From assembly GCA_024228935.1 (NCBI GenBank), contig JAAESX010000116.1, forward strand, positions 1 to 64,000: a stretch of DNA of 64,000 nucleotides, read 5' to 3'. The notes under the pieces are model-generated. The model did not search any database, was not told the origin of the DNA, and worked only from the letters and a program-made list of their open reading frames with translations. This document shows positions 44,339 to 53,187 of the stretch, in pieces (position 1 is the stretch's first letter; every line of letters begins with the position of its first letter). The DNA is from Pseudomonadota bacterium (GTDB taxonomy: Bacteria > Myxococcota_A > UBA796 > CAJQPC01). Both the position numbers and the translations under genes were made by a program.

Positions 44339-44795
44339 CGTCGTCTGCGTGGGTCGCGGTCGGCCCTTCAGCAGCTCTTTCGCGCGGTAGGCGGTCATGG
44401 GCAGGCTCGTTTCGAGGAGCTGCATGACGACGTTCCTCAGCGGGCTCGTCGACGTGGTGACGCCGCGGCCTCCGGCCAGCATGGCGCCCAGCGTCCAGCC
44501 GATGGCCGCGAGGTCGACCCGGGCGTCGATGCGGTCCGCTATCGGGGCGGGGCTGACGAGGTGGCCGATGCCGCCGCACGGGCCCATCGACACGTGAACG
44601 GTGTCGAGCGAGATGGCGCCGTGCCCGTGTCCCGCCTCGTGCAGGGTCACCAGCGCGCCCAGCAGGCTGTTGGCCACGCCGACGACGATGTCCTCGGACA
44701 GGGGGCCATCGCTCGATGGTGGCCGGTGCGCACACCGGACACGCCGACAGTGCGTACGGGATGTTGCATCTGGGACAGCGAGGGAGTCGCGTCAT
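44306..44795 (-). pseudogene. Zinc-ribbon and kinase C-lobe-like protein, frameshifted
   Basis: From 44795 the protein begins MTRLPRCPRCNIPYALSACP with a four-Cys zinc ribbon. A one-base excess in the C5/G5 run at 44701-44705 separates this from the second frame, which continues LSEDIVVGVANSLLGALVTL, HEAGHGHGAISLDTVHVS and DLAAIGWTLGAMLAGGRG and stops at 44306. The second part looks like the C-lobe of a Hanks-type kinase (catalytic-loop position GHGAISLDTVHV lacks the HRD and Asp), with no N-lobe. It therefore seems to be a short pseudokinase-like protein. It resembles the N-terminal ribbon of the kinase at 34663..36009. Confidence 0.6.
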
Positions 44796-44873
44796 CGGTG
44801 CCTACCCAAGTCCCGATCAACATGACAGGCCTGGGTCCCGAGACCGCTTTCGGATCGTTTTCCTCGTTGTTCC

Positions 44874-46550
44874 TCAGAGACCGAGGACGTCCGCGACGTC
44901 GTCCGCGACCCGAGCCAGCGTGTCGCCCTCGAAGGGATCCTCGAGACCGACCTCCTTCAGGATGCTGCGGAAGGGCAGGTGCCCGCCGAGCTCGCAGAGC
45001 CGTCGGTAGAGCGCCATCGTGCCCTTGGGATCCTGGCGGTGGCGGCGCCAGAGCTGGAAGGCACAGGTCTGCGCCAGGCAGTAGTCGATGTAGTAGAAGG
45101 GCACGCCGTAGAGGTGTCCCTGGCGCTGCCAGAACCGGCCGGACTCGAAGTTCGGCATGTCGTCGTAGACCCACTCGGGGAGGAAGGTCTTCTCGAGATC
45201 GGACCAGGCGCTGGCGCGCCGGTCGGGGGTCCAGTCGGGGTTCGCGTAGACCTCGTGCTGGAACGCGTCGACGGTCGCGCCGTACGGCAGGAACAGCAGG
45301 CTCGACTCGATGTGGCCGGTCCGGAAGCGCTCGGCGTCGTCGCCGAAGAACAGCTCCATCTCGGGGTACGTCAGCATCTCGAGGCCCATCGAGTGGATCT
45401 CGCAGGCCTCGTACGTCGGCCAGACGTAGTCGCGGAGCCGCGGCTTGCTCTGCATCGTCGTGAAGCACTGGAAGGCGTGGCCGCACTCGTGGGTGAAGAC
45501 GTTGACGTCGTCCTGGGTGCCGTTGAAGTTCGCGAAGATGAACGGCATGCCGTAGGCGTTCAGCGACTCGCAGTAGCCGCCCCCCGTCTTGCCCTCGCGG
45601 ACCTTCAGGTCGAGCAGCTCGCCAGCCAGCATCCGCTCGAAGAAGTCGGCGAAGTCCGGCCCCATCCGGTCGAACATCGTCCGAGCGCGTCCGATCATCC
45701 AGTCGTGGTCGCCGTCGGGCTTCGGGACGCCCTTGAGGTCCCGGACCGTCGTGTCGTGGAAGGCGTAGTCGCTGACGCCCAGCGCCTGGGCGTGACGGGC
45801 ACGGATCGCGCTCGCCAGCGGGACGATGCGATCCTGGATCGCCTGGCGGAAGCGGGCGACCTCGTCTGGGCCGTAGTCCGTGCGAGCGAGCCGTCGGTAC
45901 GCCAGCGGGGTGAACGTCTCCTCGCCCAGATCGCGGGCCATCTTGTGGCGGACGGCGACCTGCTCGTCGAACAGGGAGTCCAGCGTGTCGGCGTGGGCTC
46001 CGAGCAAGGCGTCCTGGGCCTGGCGGGACTCGAGGCGGGTGGTGCGGTCGGCGTCGCCGTAGAAGGCCCGCAGCGCCATGAGCGTCAGCTTCTCGCCGCG
46101 GAAGTCGGCCTTCATGGCGGCCCGGACCTCGTCGTACTTCGTCTCGAACTCCGACTCCTTGCGCATGCCGTCGGCCAGCTTCGGATCGAAGCTCTCCAGG
46201 TTGCAGGCCCAGACCGACAGCGCGTGGTCGCCGAGCTCGGCGGCCAGATCGTCGCGGTGGTCCATCGCCTTCTTCAGGAGCGCCACGTCCAGCTCACGGA
46301 CGTCCGGCCCGATGGTGTCGAAGTGCGTCTTGTCGGCCTTGCGATCGGCGTCCCGCGTGTCCTGCGAGAAGCGGATCCCGGCCAGGTTCCGGTGGGTGTC
46401 GAAGACCGTGCGCGAGGCGTCCCAGGCCTCGATCACCTGGGCCCGGCCCGCCGTGTCGTCGGCGGCGTCGAACCGCGCGAGCAGATCGGTGGCCTCGGTC
46501 TTGAGGTCGATGAGTTCGGGGCGATCGACGGAGAGCTCGGACAGGCGCAT
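44874..46550 (-). CDS. M3-family oligoendopeptidase (PepF/thimet-like)
   Basis: 558 residues. The zinc-binding motif is FTHECGHAFQ (HExxH near residue 354), preceded by the family block GTQDDVNV and followed by YEACEIHSMGLEML, where Glu is the third ligand. The long helical N-terminus fits oligoendopeptidase F. It is a cytoplasmic zinc peptidase that cuts short peptides. No signal peptide. Complete. It is read in the same direction as the lipoprotein upstream at 46579..47148. Confidence 0.93.
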   Translation of the reverse strand: MRLSELSVDRPELIDLKTEATDLLARFDAADDTAGRAQVIEAWDASRTVFDTHRNLAGIRFSQDTRDADRKADKTHFDTIGPDVRELDVALLKKAMDHRDDLAAELGDHALSVWACNLESFDPKLADGMRKESEFETKYDEVRAAMKADFRGEKLTLMALRAFYGDADRTTRLESRQAQDALLGAHADTLDSLFDEQVAVRHKMARDLGEETFTPLAYRRLARTDYGPDEVARFRQAIQDRIVPLASAIRARHAQALGVSDYAFHDTTVRDLKGVPKPDGDHDWMIGRARTMFDRMGPDFADFFERMLAGELLDLKVREGKTGGGYCESLNAYGMPFIFANFNGTQDDVNVFTHECGHAFQCFTTMQSKPRLRDYVWPTYEACEIHSMGLEMLTYPEMELFFGDDAERFRTGHIESSLLFLPYGATVDAFQHEVYANPDWTPDRRASAWSDLEKTFLPEWVYDDMPNFESGRFWQRQGHLYGVPFYYIDYCLAQTCAFQLWRRHRQDPKGTMALYRRLCELGGHLPFRSILKEVGLEDPFEGDTLARVADDVADVLGL

Positions 46551-46578
46551 GGGCGTGCCCTATCGCACTCTTCCCAGA

Positions 46579-47148
46579 TCAGCCGTCGCTGCGGCCGTAC
46601 TGAGCTGTGAGTGTCACCGTCTCGATCTCCGCATGGTCGCCTTCGGGCTGCACATGTGCGAGCTGGACCATGCCGTCCCCGACGGCGACGACGATCACGC
46701 CGACGTCCGCGAGGATCGAGCCGGGGGCCACGACGACCTCGTCCCCGTTGGGGAGCCCCAGCGCGGCGCGGGGGGGCGAAGCGGTGTGCAGCGTCTGCAT
46801 CAGGCGGATGCCCCAGGCGGGCTCGGACGGCATGCCGACGGCGGGCGGCGCGTCGACGGGCTCGGGCTCGATCTCCTGCACTCCGGTCCATGCGGGCTCG
46901 ATGACCTCGACCACCGCCTCGACCACGTCGACGACCGGCGCATCCTCGACGATCGGCTCGTCGTCGGCATCCTCGCAGTTCAGCGGGTCGTCGATGCAGG
47001 CCTGATCGCGGCGCTCGGATGCGAAGCCACTGGCGACGGTGTCGCTGCCGTCCTCGGTGACCTCGGCCACCGTCTCGACGACCTTGGGTGCGGACAGCAT
47101 CGTGGAGAAGTCGCCGGGACTCTGGGCGCAGGCGAAGAGCAGGAACAC
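46579..47148 (-). CDS. Lipoprotein with ultrashort signal and beta-rich C-terminal domain
   Basis: 189 residues from GTG 47148. MFLLFACAQSPGDF has its lipobox Cys at position 7, the shortest in the window. A low-complexity acidic Val/Glu/Pro region (VVDVVEAVVEVIEP) spans about 60-100. The C-terminal 70 residues hold the beta pattern EVVVAPGSILADVGVIVVAV and HVQPEGDHAEIETVTLTAQY, which could be a small PilP/GspC-like envelope domain, but this is only a resemblance. It precedes the M3 peptidase by 28 bases. Confidence 0.65.
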   Translation of the reverse strand: MFLLFACAQSPGDFSTMLSAPKVVETVAEVTEDGSDTVASGFASERRDQACIDDPLNCEDADDEPIVEDAPVVDVVEAVVEVIEPAWTGVQEIEPEPVDAPPAVGMPSEPAWGIRLMQTLHTASPPRAALGLPNGDEVVVAPGSILADVGVIVVAVGDGMVQLAHVQPEGDHAEIETVTLTAQYGRSDG

Positions 47149-47195
47149 GGCGTTCTCCGGGGGGACCTTCCGATCCTAACGCCTCCGCGCGGTTT

Positions 47196-48146
47196 CTAGC
47201 GGCGGGCCGTCTCGAGCGCGGGGCCTCGACCGTGGGGCGCCATCCAGTCGTTGGCGGGCCCCATCGAGACGATGCGGTGGGGGTTCACCGTCTCGTGCGA
47301 GCCGAAGTAGTGCTGTCGGATGGTCGCCATCTGGACGGTGTCCCAGACGCCGGGGACCTGGGCGAGCTGGCGGGCGTACGCCCACAGGTTCGGGAGGTCG
47401 ACGATGCGCTTGTGGTCGCACTTGAAGTGCGTGACGTACACCGCGTCGAACCGGACCAGGGTCGTCCACAGGCGCCAGTCGGCCTCGGTGACGCGGTCCC
47501 CGCCCAGGAACGGCTGCTCGGCGAGCAGGCCCTCGATCCACTCCAGCGAGTCGAAGAGCGCCACCACCGCCGCGTCGTACGCGGCCTGCGTGGTGGCGAA
47601 TCCACAGCGGTACACTCCGTTGTTCACGGTCCGGTAGATGCGGTCGTTGATCGGTGCGATCCGCTCGCGCAGCTCGGGCGGGTTGAAGTCGTACGGGTTG
47701 CCGGTCAGGTCGTCGAACACGTCGTTGAACGCTCGGATGAGCTCGCTCGACTCGTTGTTCACGATGGTCTCGGTCTTCGTGTCCCACAGGATCGGGACCG
47801 TGACGCGGCCGGTGTACGAGGGGTCGGCGCGGGTGTAGACCTCGTGCACGCAGCGGTGCCGACCCCACAGCGGCTGGGCGAAGGTCCACCCCTTCTCCAG
47901 CATGAGCGCGTCGACGAAGTGGACGTCGATGTGCTCGGTCAGGCCCTTCAGCGCGCGGAAGACCAGCGTTCGATGGGCCCAGGGACACGCCGCGGAGACG
48001 ATCAGCTCGTAGCGACCCGACTCCGCGGGGAGCTCCGGGCTTCCCAGCGCGCGACGGAAGCTGCTCGCCTTTCGGACGAATCGACCCCCGCTCTCCTTGG
48101 TGCTGTACCAGCTGTCCTGCCAGACGCCATCGACGAGAAGTCCCAT
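47196..48146 (-). CDS. Glutathionyl-hydroquinone reductase-like glutathione transferase (YqjG/EcmB type)
   Basis: 316 residues, the usual size for the Xi-class family. The catalytic Cys is in VSAACPWAHRTLVFRALKG near residue 52, the hallmark CPWA motif. VTVPILWDTKTETIVNNESS provides the glutathione-binding site, and the C-terminal helical domain has the conserved GVYRCGFATTQAAYD and HFKCDHKRI. It reduces glutathionyl-hydroquinones in the cytoplasm. It is complete and is read divergently from the acyltransferase at 48211. Confidence 0.92.
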   Translation of the reverse strand: MGLLVDGVWQDSWYSTKESGGRFVRKASSFRRALGSPELPAESGRYELIVSAACPWAHRTLVFRALKGLTEHIDVHFVDALMLEKGWTFAQPLWGRHRCVHEVYTRADPSYTGRVTVPILWDTKTETIVNNESSELIRAFNDVFDDLTGNPYDFNPPELRERIAPINDRIYRTVNNGVYRCGFATTQAAYDAAVVALFDSLEWIEGLLAEQPFLGGDRVTEADWRLWTTLVRFDAVYVTHFKCDHKRIVDLPNLWAYARQLAQVPGVWDTVQMATIRQHYFGSHETVNPHRIVSMGPANDWMAPHGRGPALETARR

Positions 48147-48210
48147 GTGTGGATCGTATGCCCGACTGCGGGATCATTTCTCGGAACAGAGCTTCGGGGA
48201 AGATCTGACA

Positions 48211-49323
48211 ATGACGCCCTGGTTGGCCCGATTGTTCGTCCACGCGAACCGGTTGATCTGCTACCCGCTCGGATGGTTCGTGTGGCGGTGGCGTACGCGT
48301 GGAGATCTGGAGCTCCCCGACGACGGCCCTCTGCTGCTGCTGTCGAACCACACGAGCTTCTTCGACCCGGTGTGGGCCGCATTCCACGTCAGTGGGCGCC
48401 GTCGCGTGGCGTTCATGGCCTCGAGCAACCTGTTCCGGAACAAGCTCATCGGCTGGTATCTGGGCGCGCTCGGGGCGTTCCCGAAGCTGCGGAACGTCAA
48501 GGACAAGGGCTCGATGATCGAGATGCAGCGTCGGTACGAGGACGACCAGGTGGTGGTCATCTTCCCCGAGGGGCTGCGGACCTGGGATGGCCGGAACGCG
48601 CCCGTGCTGCCGGGGATCGGACGGCTGATCAAGCGGCTCGACGCCAGGGTGGTCTTCGTGAAGATCCACACCGGGCACCTCTACCACCCGCGCTGGGCGA
48701 AGTTCCCTCGGTGGGTGCCGCTCGAGATCGAGCTCTCGGGCCCGCACGGGTTCGAGGGGCAGGACCAGGACGAGATCCTGGCGGCGGTCAACGAGGGCAT
48801 CCGCATCGACCACACCCGCGTGCCCCAGGGGCTGAAGTTCGGGTACAAGATGGCCGAGGGGCTCCCGACCTGGCTGTGGGCTTGCCCGAGCTGCTTCTCG
48901 CTGGATGCACTCATGGCGGACGGGCACCACGTCAGCTGCTGGAGCTGCAAGGCGTCGTGGGAGGTCACCGTCGGCCAGGAGATGCTCCCGGATCTGACCG
49001 TGCCGCGCGCGCATGCCCGGCTGGTCGAGCACTTCGGCCCCCAGTGGGATCCGGGGCTGTTGTCCGGCGACGGGCGGATCCTGGGCGACCACGGTCGCAA
49101 GCTCGTGGCCGAGGGCGAGGTGAGCTTCGACGAGGAAGGGCTGCGCGTCGGCGAGTGGTCGATCCGGTGGCCCGAGGCGGTCCAGCTCTCGATGGAGGTG
49201 GCTGACCGGCTGCAGCTGCGGGTCGACGACGAGGTCCTGGTGCTCCAGGTCGACGGCCAGAGCCCGGTGAAGTGGGAGTCCTTCATGAAGCCGCACTGGG
49301 CGAAGGCGACAGGCCGAGGGTAG
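48211..49323 (+). CDS. PlsC-type acyltransferase with C-terminal zinc ribbon
   Basis: 370 residues from ATG 48211. The first 210 residues are a PlsC domain: LLLLSNHTSFFDPVWAAF (HX4D), then AFPKLRNVKDKG and VVVIFPEGLRTWDGRNAP (EG motif), with a membrane-facing N-terminus (ARLFVHANRLICYPLGWFVW). Beyond it is WACPSCFSLDALMADGHHVS with CWSCKASWEV, a four-Cys zinc ribbon, and a beta-rich C-terminal domain of about 100 residues. The ribbon and tail are not part of ordinary PlsC proteins. It likely acylates a lysophospholipid, with an added sensing or docking domain. Confidence 0.85.
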   Translation: MTPWLARLFVHANRLICYPLGWFVWRWRTRGDLELPDDGPLLLLSNHTSFFDPVWAAFHVSGRRRVAFMASSNLFRNKLIGWYLGALGAFPKLRNVKDKGSMIEMQRRYEDDQVVVIFPEGLRTWDGRNAPVLPGIGRLIKRLDARVVFVKIHTGHLYHPRWAKFPRWVPLEIELSGPHGFEGQDQDEILAAVNEGIRIDHTRVPQGLKFGYKMAEGLPTWLWACPSCFSLDALMADGHHVSCWSCKASWEVTVGQEMLPDLTVPRAHARLVEHFGPQWDPGLLSGDGRILGDHGRKLVAEGEVSFDEEGLRVGEWSIRWPEAVQLSMEVADRLQLRVDDEVLVLQVDGQSPVKWESFMKPHWAKATGRG

Positions 49324-49342
49324 CTGAGTCATACAGGATTGT

Positions 49343-49350
49343 GTATATAC
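49343..49350. promoter_or_regulatory. AT-rich palindrome upstream of arsR-like gene
   Basis: GTATATAC lies in a short AT-rich stretch (49331-49372) just before the regulator gene, in otherwise GC-rich DNA. It could be part of the promoter and autoregulatory operator of the ArsR-type repressor. The site overlaps the possible alternative start codons. Confidence 0.35.
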
Positions 49351-49356
49351 GTGATT

Positions 49357-49686
49357 GTGGATTATATCCTCCAGGCGCTGGCCGACCCGAGACGCCGCAT
49401 GATCGTCGAGATCCTGCGGACGGGTGAGCAGCCCGTCGGCGCGCTCGTGGCTCGGCTCCCCATCGCCCAGTCCGGGGTCTCGCGGCACCTGCGCATCCTT
49501 CGCGAGGCCGGGCTGGTCCGGGTCCGACGCGAGGGGCAGCGCCGTGTGTACGCACTCCAGCCCGAGGCTCTTCGCGAGCTGACCACGTGGTTGCTCGCGG
49601 ACCGGGCGGTGTGGGACGTCCGCCTGGACGACCTCGATGCCGAGCTGGCTCGGCGCCTCAACACTCGAGAAGGAGCAGACGAATGA
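49357..49686 (+). CDS. ArsR-family winged-helix regulator
   Basis: 109 residues from GTG 49357 (VDYILQALADPRRRMIVEIL); GTG 49351 or TTG 49339 would add two or six residues. The winged helix is clear: RLPIAQSGVSRHLRILREAG, then LVRVRREGQRRVYALQPEAL. No metal-binding Cys is present, as expected for the subgroup linked to AHSA1/SRPBCC genes. Its stop overlaps the start of the SRPBCC gene (ATGA), so it probably controls that pair. Confidence 0.9.
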   Translation: MDYILQALADPRRRMIVEILRTGEQPVGALVARLPIAQSGVSRHLRILREAGLVRVRREGQRRVYALQPEALRELTTWLLADRAVWDVRLDDLDAELARRLNTREGADE

Positions 49687-50130
49687 GCGGAAAGCAGGTG
49701 ATCGAGCGGGTGTTCAACGCCCCCATCGAGCTGGTGTGGGGGCTGTGGACGTCGCCTGCGGGCCGGTCCTCGTGGTGGGGTGCCTCGCGGCTTCGACGTC
49801 GAGGTCGAGAAGCTCGACCTGCGCGTCGGCGGCGAGTTCGTCTACCGCATGACCGCGAGCGACCCGGCCAAGGTCGCGATGATGGAGAAGATGGGCCGCC
49901 CGGCGTCGTTCGAGGTGACCTCGGTCATCACCGCCGCCGACCCCTACCGGTTCGGGTACGACTCGCCGATGGGTCCCGAGACGCTCAGCGTGTCGGTGGA
50001 GTTCACGGCCGTCGACGACGGCGTGAAGATGGTGCTCGTCATCGACGCGACGAAGCCTGAGATGACCGGTGGGGCCGCGATGGGCTGGCGGAGCTCGCTC
50101 GAGAAGTTCGAGGAGCGGCTCGCGCGCTGA
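49683..50130 (+). pseudogene. AHSA1/SRPBCC-domain protein, frameshifted
   Basis: ATG 49683 gives MSGKQVIERVFNAPIELVWG and LWTSPAGRSSWWG, the start of an AHSA1-type SRPBCC domain. After the G4 run at 49777-49780 the frame changes to PRGFDVEVEKLDLRVGGEFV, and the normal ending continues ([20 protein letters not shown], then [11 protein letters not shown]) to 50130. One inserted or deleted base explains the break. Such proteins bind small hydrophobic ligands and are commonly co-transcribed with ArsR regulators, as here. Confidence 0.85.
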
Positions 50131-50144
50131 CGTTACTGGGCGAG

Positions 50145-52052
50145 ATGGCCCGACGACCTCTGCCGATGACCCCCGAGGAGACTCGGGGACAGCTCGACGT
50201 CATCCTGGTGACGGGCGATGCCTACGTCGACCACCCGTCGTGGGGCATCGCGGCCGTGGGTCGCTGGCTCGAGGCGCACGGCTACTCGGTCGGTATCATC
50301 GCCCAGCCGGACTGGAACTCCCCCGACGCCTTCCGGGCGCTGGGCAAGCCGCGCCTGTTCTTCGGCATCACGGCCGGCAACATGGACTCGATGGTCAACC
50401 GGTACACGGCCAGCCGTCGGCTCCGGTCCACCGATGCGTACGCTCCGGGCGGCCTCGCGGGTCAGCGTCCGGACCGCGCGACCATCGCCTACACCGGCCG
50501 CGCTCGACAGGCCTACCCGGGAGTCCCCGTCGTCGTCGGCGGCATCGAGGCGAGCCTTCGTCGGCTCGTCCACTACGACTTCTGGCAGGACAAGATCCGC
50601 GGCTCGATCCTGCTGGACGCCAAGGCCGATCTGCTCGTGTACGGCATGGGCGAGCGCCAGATCGTCGAGATCGCCCACCGGCTCGACGCCGGCCACACCA
50701 TCAAGGAGTGCCGCGACATCCCCGGCACCGCTCATGCGCTCGGGGCCAAGGACGCCCCCCCGGACGGTGCGGTCGAGATCCCCTCGCTCGAGGACTGCCG
50801 CAAGAACGCCAGCGACTTCAACCGCGTCACGCTGATGATGTACCGGGAGTCGAACCCGCACTGTGGGCTGACGCTCATGCAGCGGCACGGCACGCGGGTC
50901 GTCGTCCAGAACCGGGCGGTCGAGCCGATCACCAGCGAGATGATGGATCGGCTCCACGAGCTGCCGTACACGTACAAGGCCCACAACTGCTACCGCCAGC
51001 CCATCCCGGCGCTGAAGAGCATCGCCGGCTCGGTGACGGTCAATCGCGGCTGCAGCGGGGGCTGCTCGTTCTGCGCGCTGACCATCCACCAGGGCAAGGA
51101 CGTCACGTCCCGCTCGGCGGACTCGGTCCTGCGCGAGCTGAAGTCGATGACCACGAACAAGAAGTTCAACGGCATCGTCTCGGACCTGGGCGGGCCGACC
51201 GCGAACATGTTCCACATGAAGTGCACGAGCGAGGCTGCCAACCAGCTGTGTCGCCGGGTCAGCTGCCTGCACCCCGTCCGCTGCAAGCACTACGGCACCG
51301 ACCACAAGCCGTACCTGGAGCTGCTGCGCAAGGCGCGGAACCTGCCCGGAATCCGGCGCGTCTTCGTGAACAGCGGGATCCGCTACGACCTGGCCGATCT
51401 CGACGGTGAGTTCGTCGAGGAGCTGGCCGAGCACCACGTCCAGGGGCAGCTCTCGGTCGCTCCCGAGCACGCCGGAGCCTCGGCGCTCCACCACATGCGC
51501 AAGCCGGACATCCAGTACTTCACGAGCTTCATGGAGCGGTTCCAGAAGGCGAACGAGAAGCTGGGGAAGAAGCAGTACCTGGTGCCGTACTTCCAGTGCG
51601 CCCATCCCGGCGTCGGCCCCAAAGAGACCATCGAGCTGGCGCTCTACATGAAGAAGCACGGCCTGCGCCCACGCCAGGTCCAGATGTTCATGCCGACGCC
51701 GGCGACCATCTCGACGGCCATCTACGTCTCGGGGGTCGACCCGTACACGAAGAAGCCCGTCACGGTCGCCAAGGGGCGCAAGGAGCGAGCACGCCAGCGG
51801 GCGCTGCTCTTCTACTGGAAGAAGGAGGAGTGGCCGCACGTGCGCGAGGCGCTCCAGGCCTGGCGCCGCACCGAGCTCATCGGCAAGCACAAGGGCGCGC
51901 TCGTACCGCCCGGTCCGGCGTATGGCGGCTGGGACAAGCGCAACCGCAGCAAGGGCAAGGTCCGCTACGACACCCACATGGGGATGAAGGTCGAGCGCGC
52001 CGGCAAGCACGAGGAGTCCGAGGAGAACTGGGAGCCGGTGGCGTGCGGCTGA
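50145..52052 (+). CDS. ygiQ: YgiQ-family radical SAM protein
   Basis: 635 residues. The N-terminus ([20 protein letters not shown]) is the typical YgiQ start with VDHPSFG-like wording. [20 protein letters not shown] is a family hallmark. The cluster motif is [20 protein letters not shown] near residue 305. The C-terminus has the family DUF ([20 protein letters not shown]). Function is not firmly known; related proteins are iron-sulphur SAM enzymes. Complete; it begins 14 bases after the SRPBCC gene. Confidence 0.93.
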   Translation: MARRPLPMTPEETRGQLDVILVTGDAYVDHPSWGIAAVGRWLEAHGYSVGIIAQPDWNSPDAFRALGKPRLFFGITAGNMDSMVNRYTASRRLRSTDAYAPGGLAGQRPDRATIAYTGRARQAYPGVPVVVGGIEASLRRLVHYDFWQDKIRGSILLDAKADLLVYGMGERQIVEIAHRLDAGHTIKECRDIPGTAHALGAKDAPPDGAVEIPSLEDCRKNASDFNRVTLMMYRESNPHCGLTLMQRHGTRVVVQNRAVEPITSEMMDRLHELPYTYKAHNCYRQPIPALKSIAGSVTVNRGCSGGCSFCALTIHQGKDVTSRSADSVLRELKSMTTNKKFNGIVSDLGGPTANMFHMKCTSEAANQLCRRVSCLHPVRCKHYGTDHKPYLELLRKARNLPGIRRVFVNSGIRYDLADLDGEFVEELAEHHVQGQLSVAPEHAGASALHHMRKPDIQYFTSFMERFQKANEKLGKKQYLVPYFQCAHPGVGPKETIELALYMKKHGLRPRQVQMFMPTPATISTAIYVSGVDPYTKKPVTVAKGRKERARQRALLFYWKKEEWPHVREALQAWRRTELIGKHKGALVPPGPAYGGWDKRNRSKGKVRYDTHMGMKVERAGKHEESEENWEPVACG

Positions 52053-52528
52053 ACCTGGGCGGGCGTCCGCCGGGGTTCCTGCTGAGCACGGAGCGCCTGG
52101 TCTTGCGGGACTTCCGGCCGGGTGAGGCGTTGCCCTGGCACGCGGATCCCCGGTACCTGCAGCACTACGCCGACGCGCCGGACTCGGACGCCATCCTGGC
52201 GATGTGTTCGACATAGGCTCGCGAGCGGCCCCGGCGTCGCTACCAGCTGGGTGTCGAGCTGGATGGACAGCTGATCGGCTGTGTCGGGGTCCGGGTCGAG
52301 GACCAGGTCGGCGAGCTCGGGGGCGAGATCGATCCGGACTTCTGGCGTCGGGGCTACTGCCGCGAGGCGCTCGTCGCGCTGATGGAACACGCCCGTTCGC
52401 TGGGGGTGACGCGGTTCTCGATGGAGACCCGCAACCCGAGCATGGTCGCGCTGGGCCAGGGGCTCGGGCTCGTGGTGCTGTCGGTCGAGGACGGCGAGAC
52501 GACGCTGGCGACTCAGGGAATCGAGTAG
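52043..52528 (+). pseudogene. GNAT acetyltransferase interrupted by an in-frame amber codon
   Basis: GTG 52043, ten bases inside the end of ygiQ, gives LLSTERLVLRDFRPGEALPW. The TAG at 52214-52216 is in frame, and translation after it continues as RPRRRYQLGVELDGQLIGCV, DPDFWRRGYCREALVALMEH (acetyl-CoA binding, R-x-x-G-Y-x-x-E-A) and RFSMETRNPSMVALGQGLGL, ending at 52528. It is a single RimJ/L-like GNAT domain with one premature stop; the flanking residues (AILAMCST, ARERPR) may have lost some bases. The 3' end overlaps the convergent tag gene by 16 bases. Confidence 0.8.
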
Positions 52529-53169
52529 GCCAGGATCCGCGACAGCTCCGTGTACGAGCGACCCGACTGCTCGTGCCACGCGTCGAAGGTCTCCTGGGCC
52601 TGCTTCGCCGCTCGCTTCCCCGACGGCGCCTTGGCGAACCCGCCGTGCGCGACCAGGCCGTCGCCGACGCTGCCCGTCAGGATGTAGGTGTCGAACCCCA
52701 GCGAACGCAGGGCGCGAGGCCCGGTCGCACCGCCCAGACGCGAGCCCTCCTTCTTGAGCCACGCGTACATGCCGACGAGGTCGGTCTTCGGCCAGGCCGC
52801 CAGCTTGGGGACGAGGCCGCCCTCGACGCCCTGCATGAACACGGCGTTCTCGTGGATGTTCACGATGCGGTTCCGGTTCCGGATGACGCGCGTGTCCTGG
52901 GCGAGCGCCTCGATGTCCTCGAGCTCGAAGCCCGCGACGTGGTCGACGTCGAAGCCGCCGAACGCCTCGTTGATCGTGCCCCGCTTGGCCTGGACCACCC
53001 GCCAGCGGAAGCCCGCGGCGAAGAGCCCCAGCGCGAAGGCCTCCAGCAACTGGGCCTCGCTGCTCGACGCGAAGTCGCCGCTGTTGGCGCCCTCGATCAG
53101 CGCCTCGAGCTCGGCCTGGCCGCCCTTTCTCTCGGCCGCGATGGCTTCGATGTCCGCCCAGCTCTTCAT
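52513..53169 (-). CDS. tag: DNA-3-methyladenine glycosylase I (Tag-like)
   Basis: 218 residues from ATG 53169 (MKSWADIEAIAAERKGG). The family block FRWRVVQAKRGTINEAFGGF and DTRVIRNRNRIVNIHENAVF match the Tag helical domain. It removes 3-methyladenine from DNA. The Zn-binding Cys/His set of the E. coli enzyme is not obvious, so this is the shorter form found in several phyla. Complete. Confidence 0.85.
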   Translation of the reverse strand: MKSWADIEAIAAERKGGQAELEALIEGANSGDFASSSEAQLLEAFALGLFAAGFRWRVVQAKRGTINEAFGGFDVDHVAGFELEDIEALAQDTRVIRNRNRIVNIHENAVFMQGVEGGLVPKLAAWPKTDLVGMYAWLKKEGSRLGGATGPRALRSLGFDTYILTGSVGDGLVAHGGFAKAPSGKRAAKQAQETFDAWHEQSGRSYTELSRILAYSIP

Positions 53170-53187
53170 GGTCACTCCTCGGCGCTC

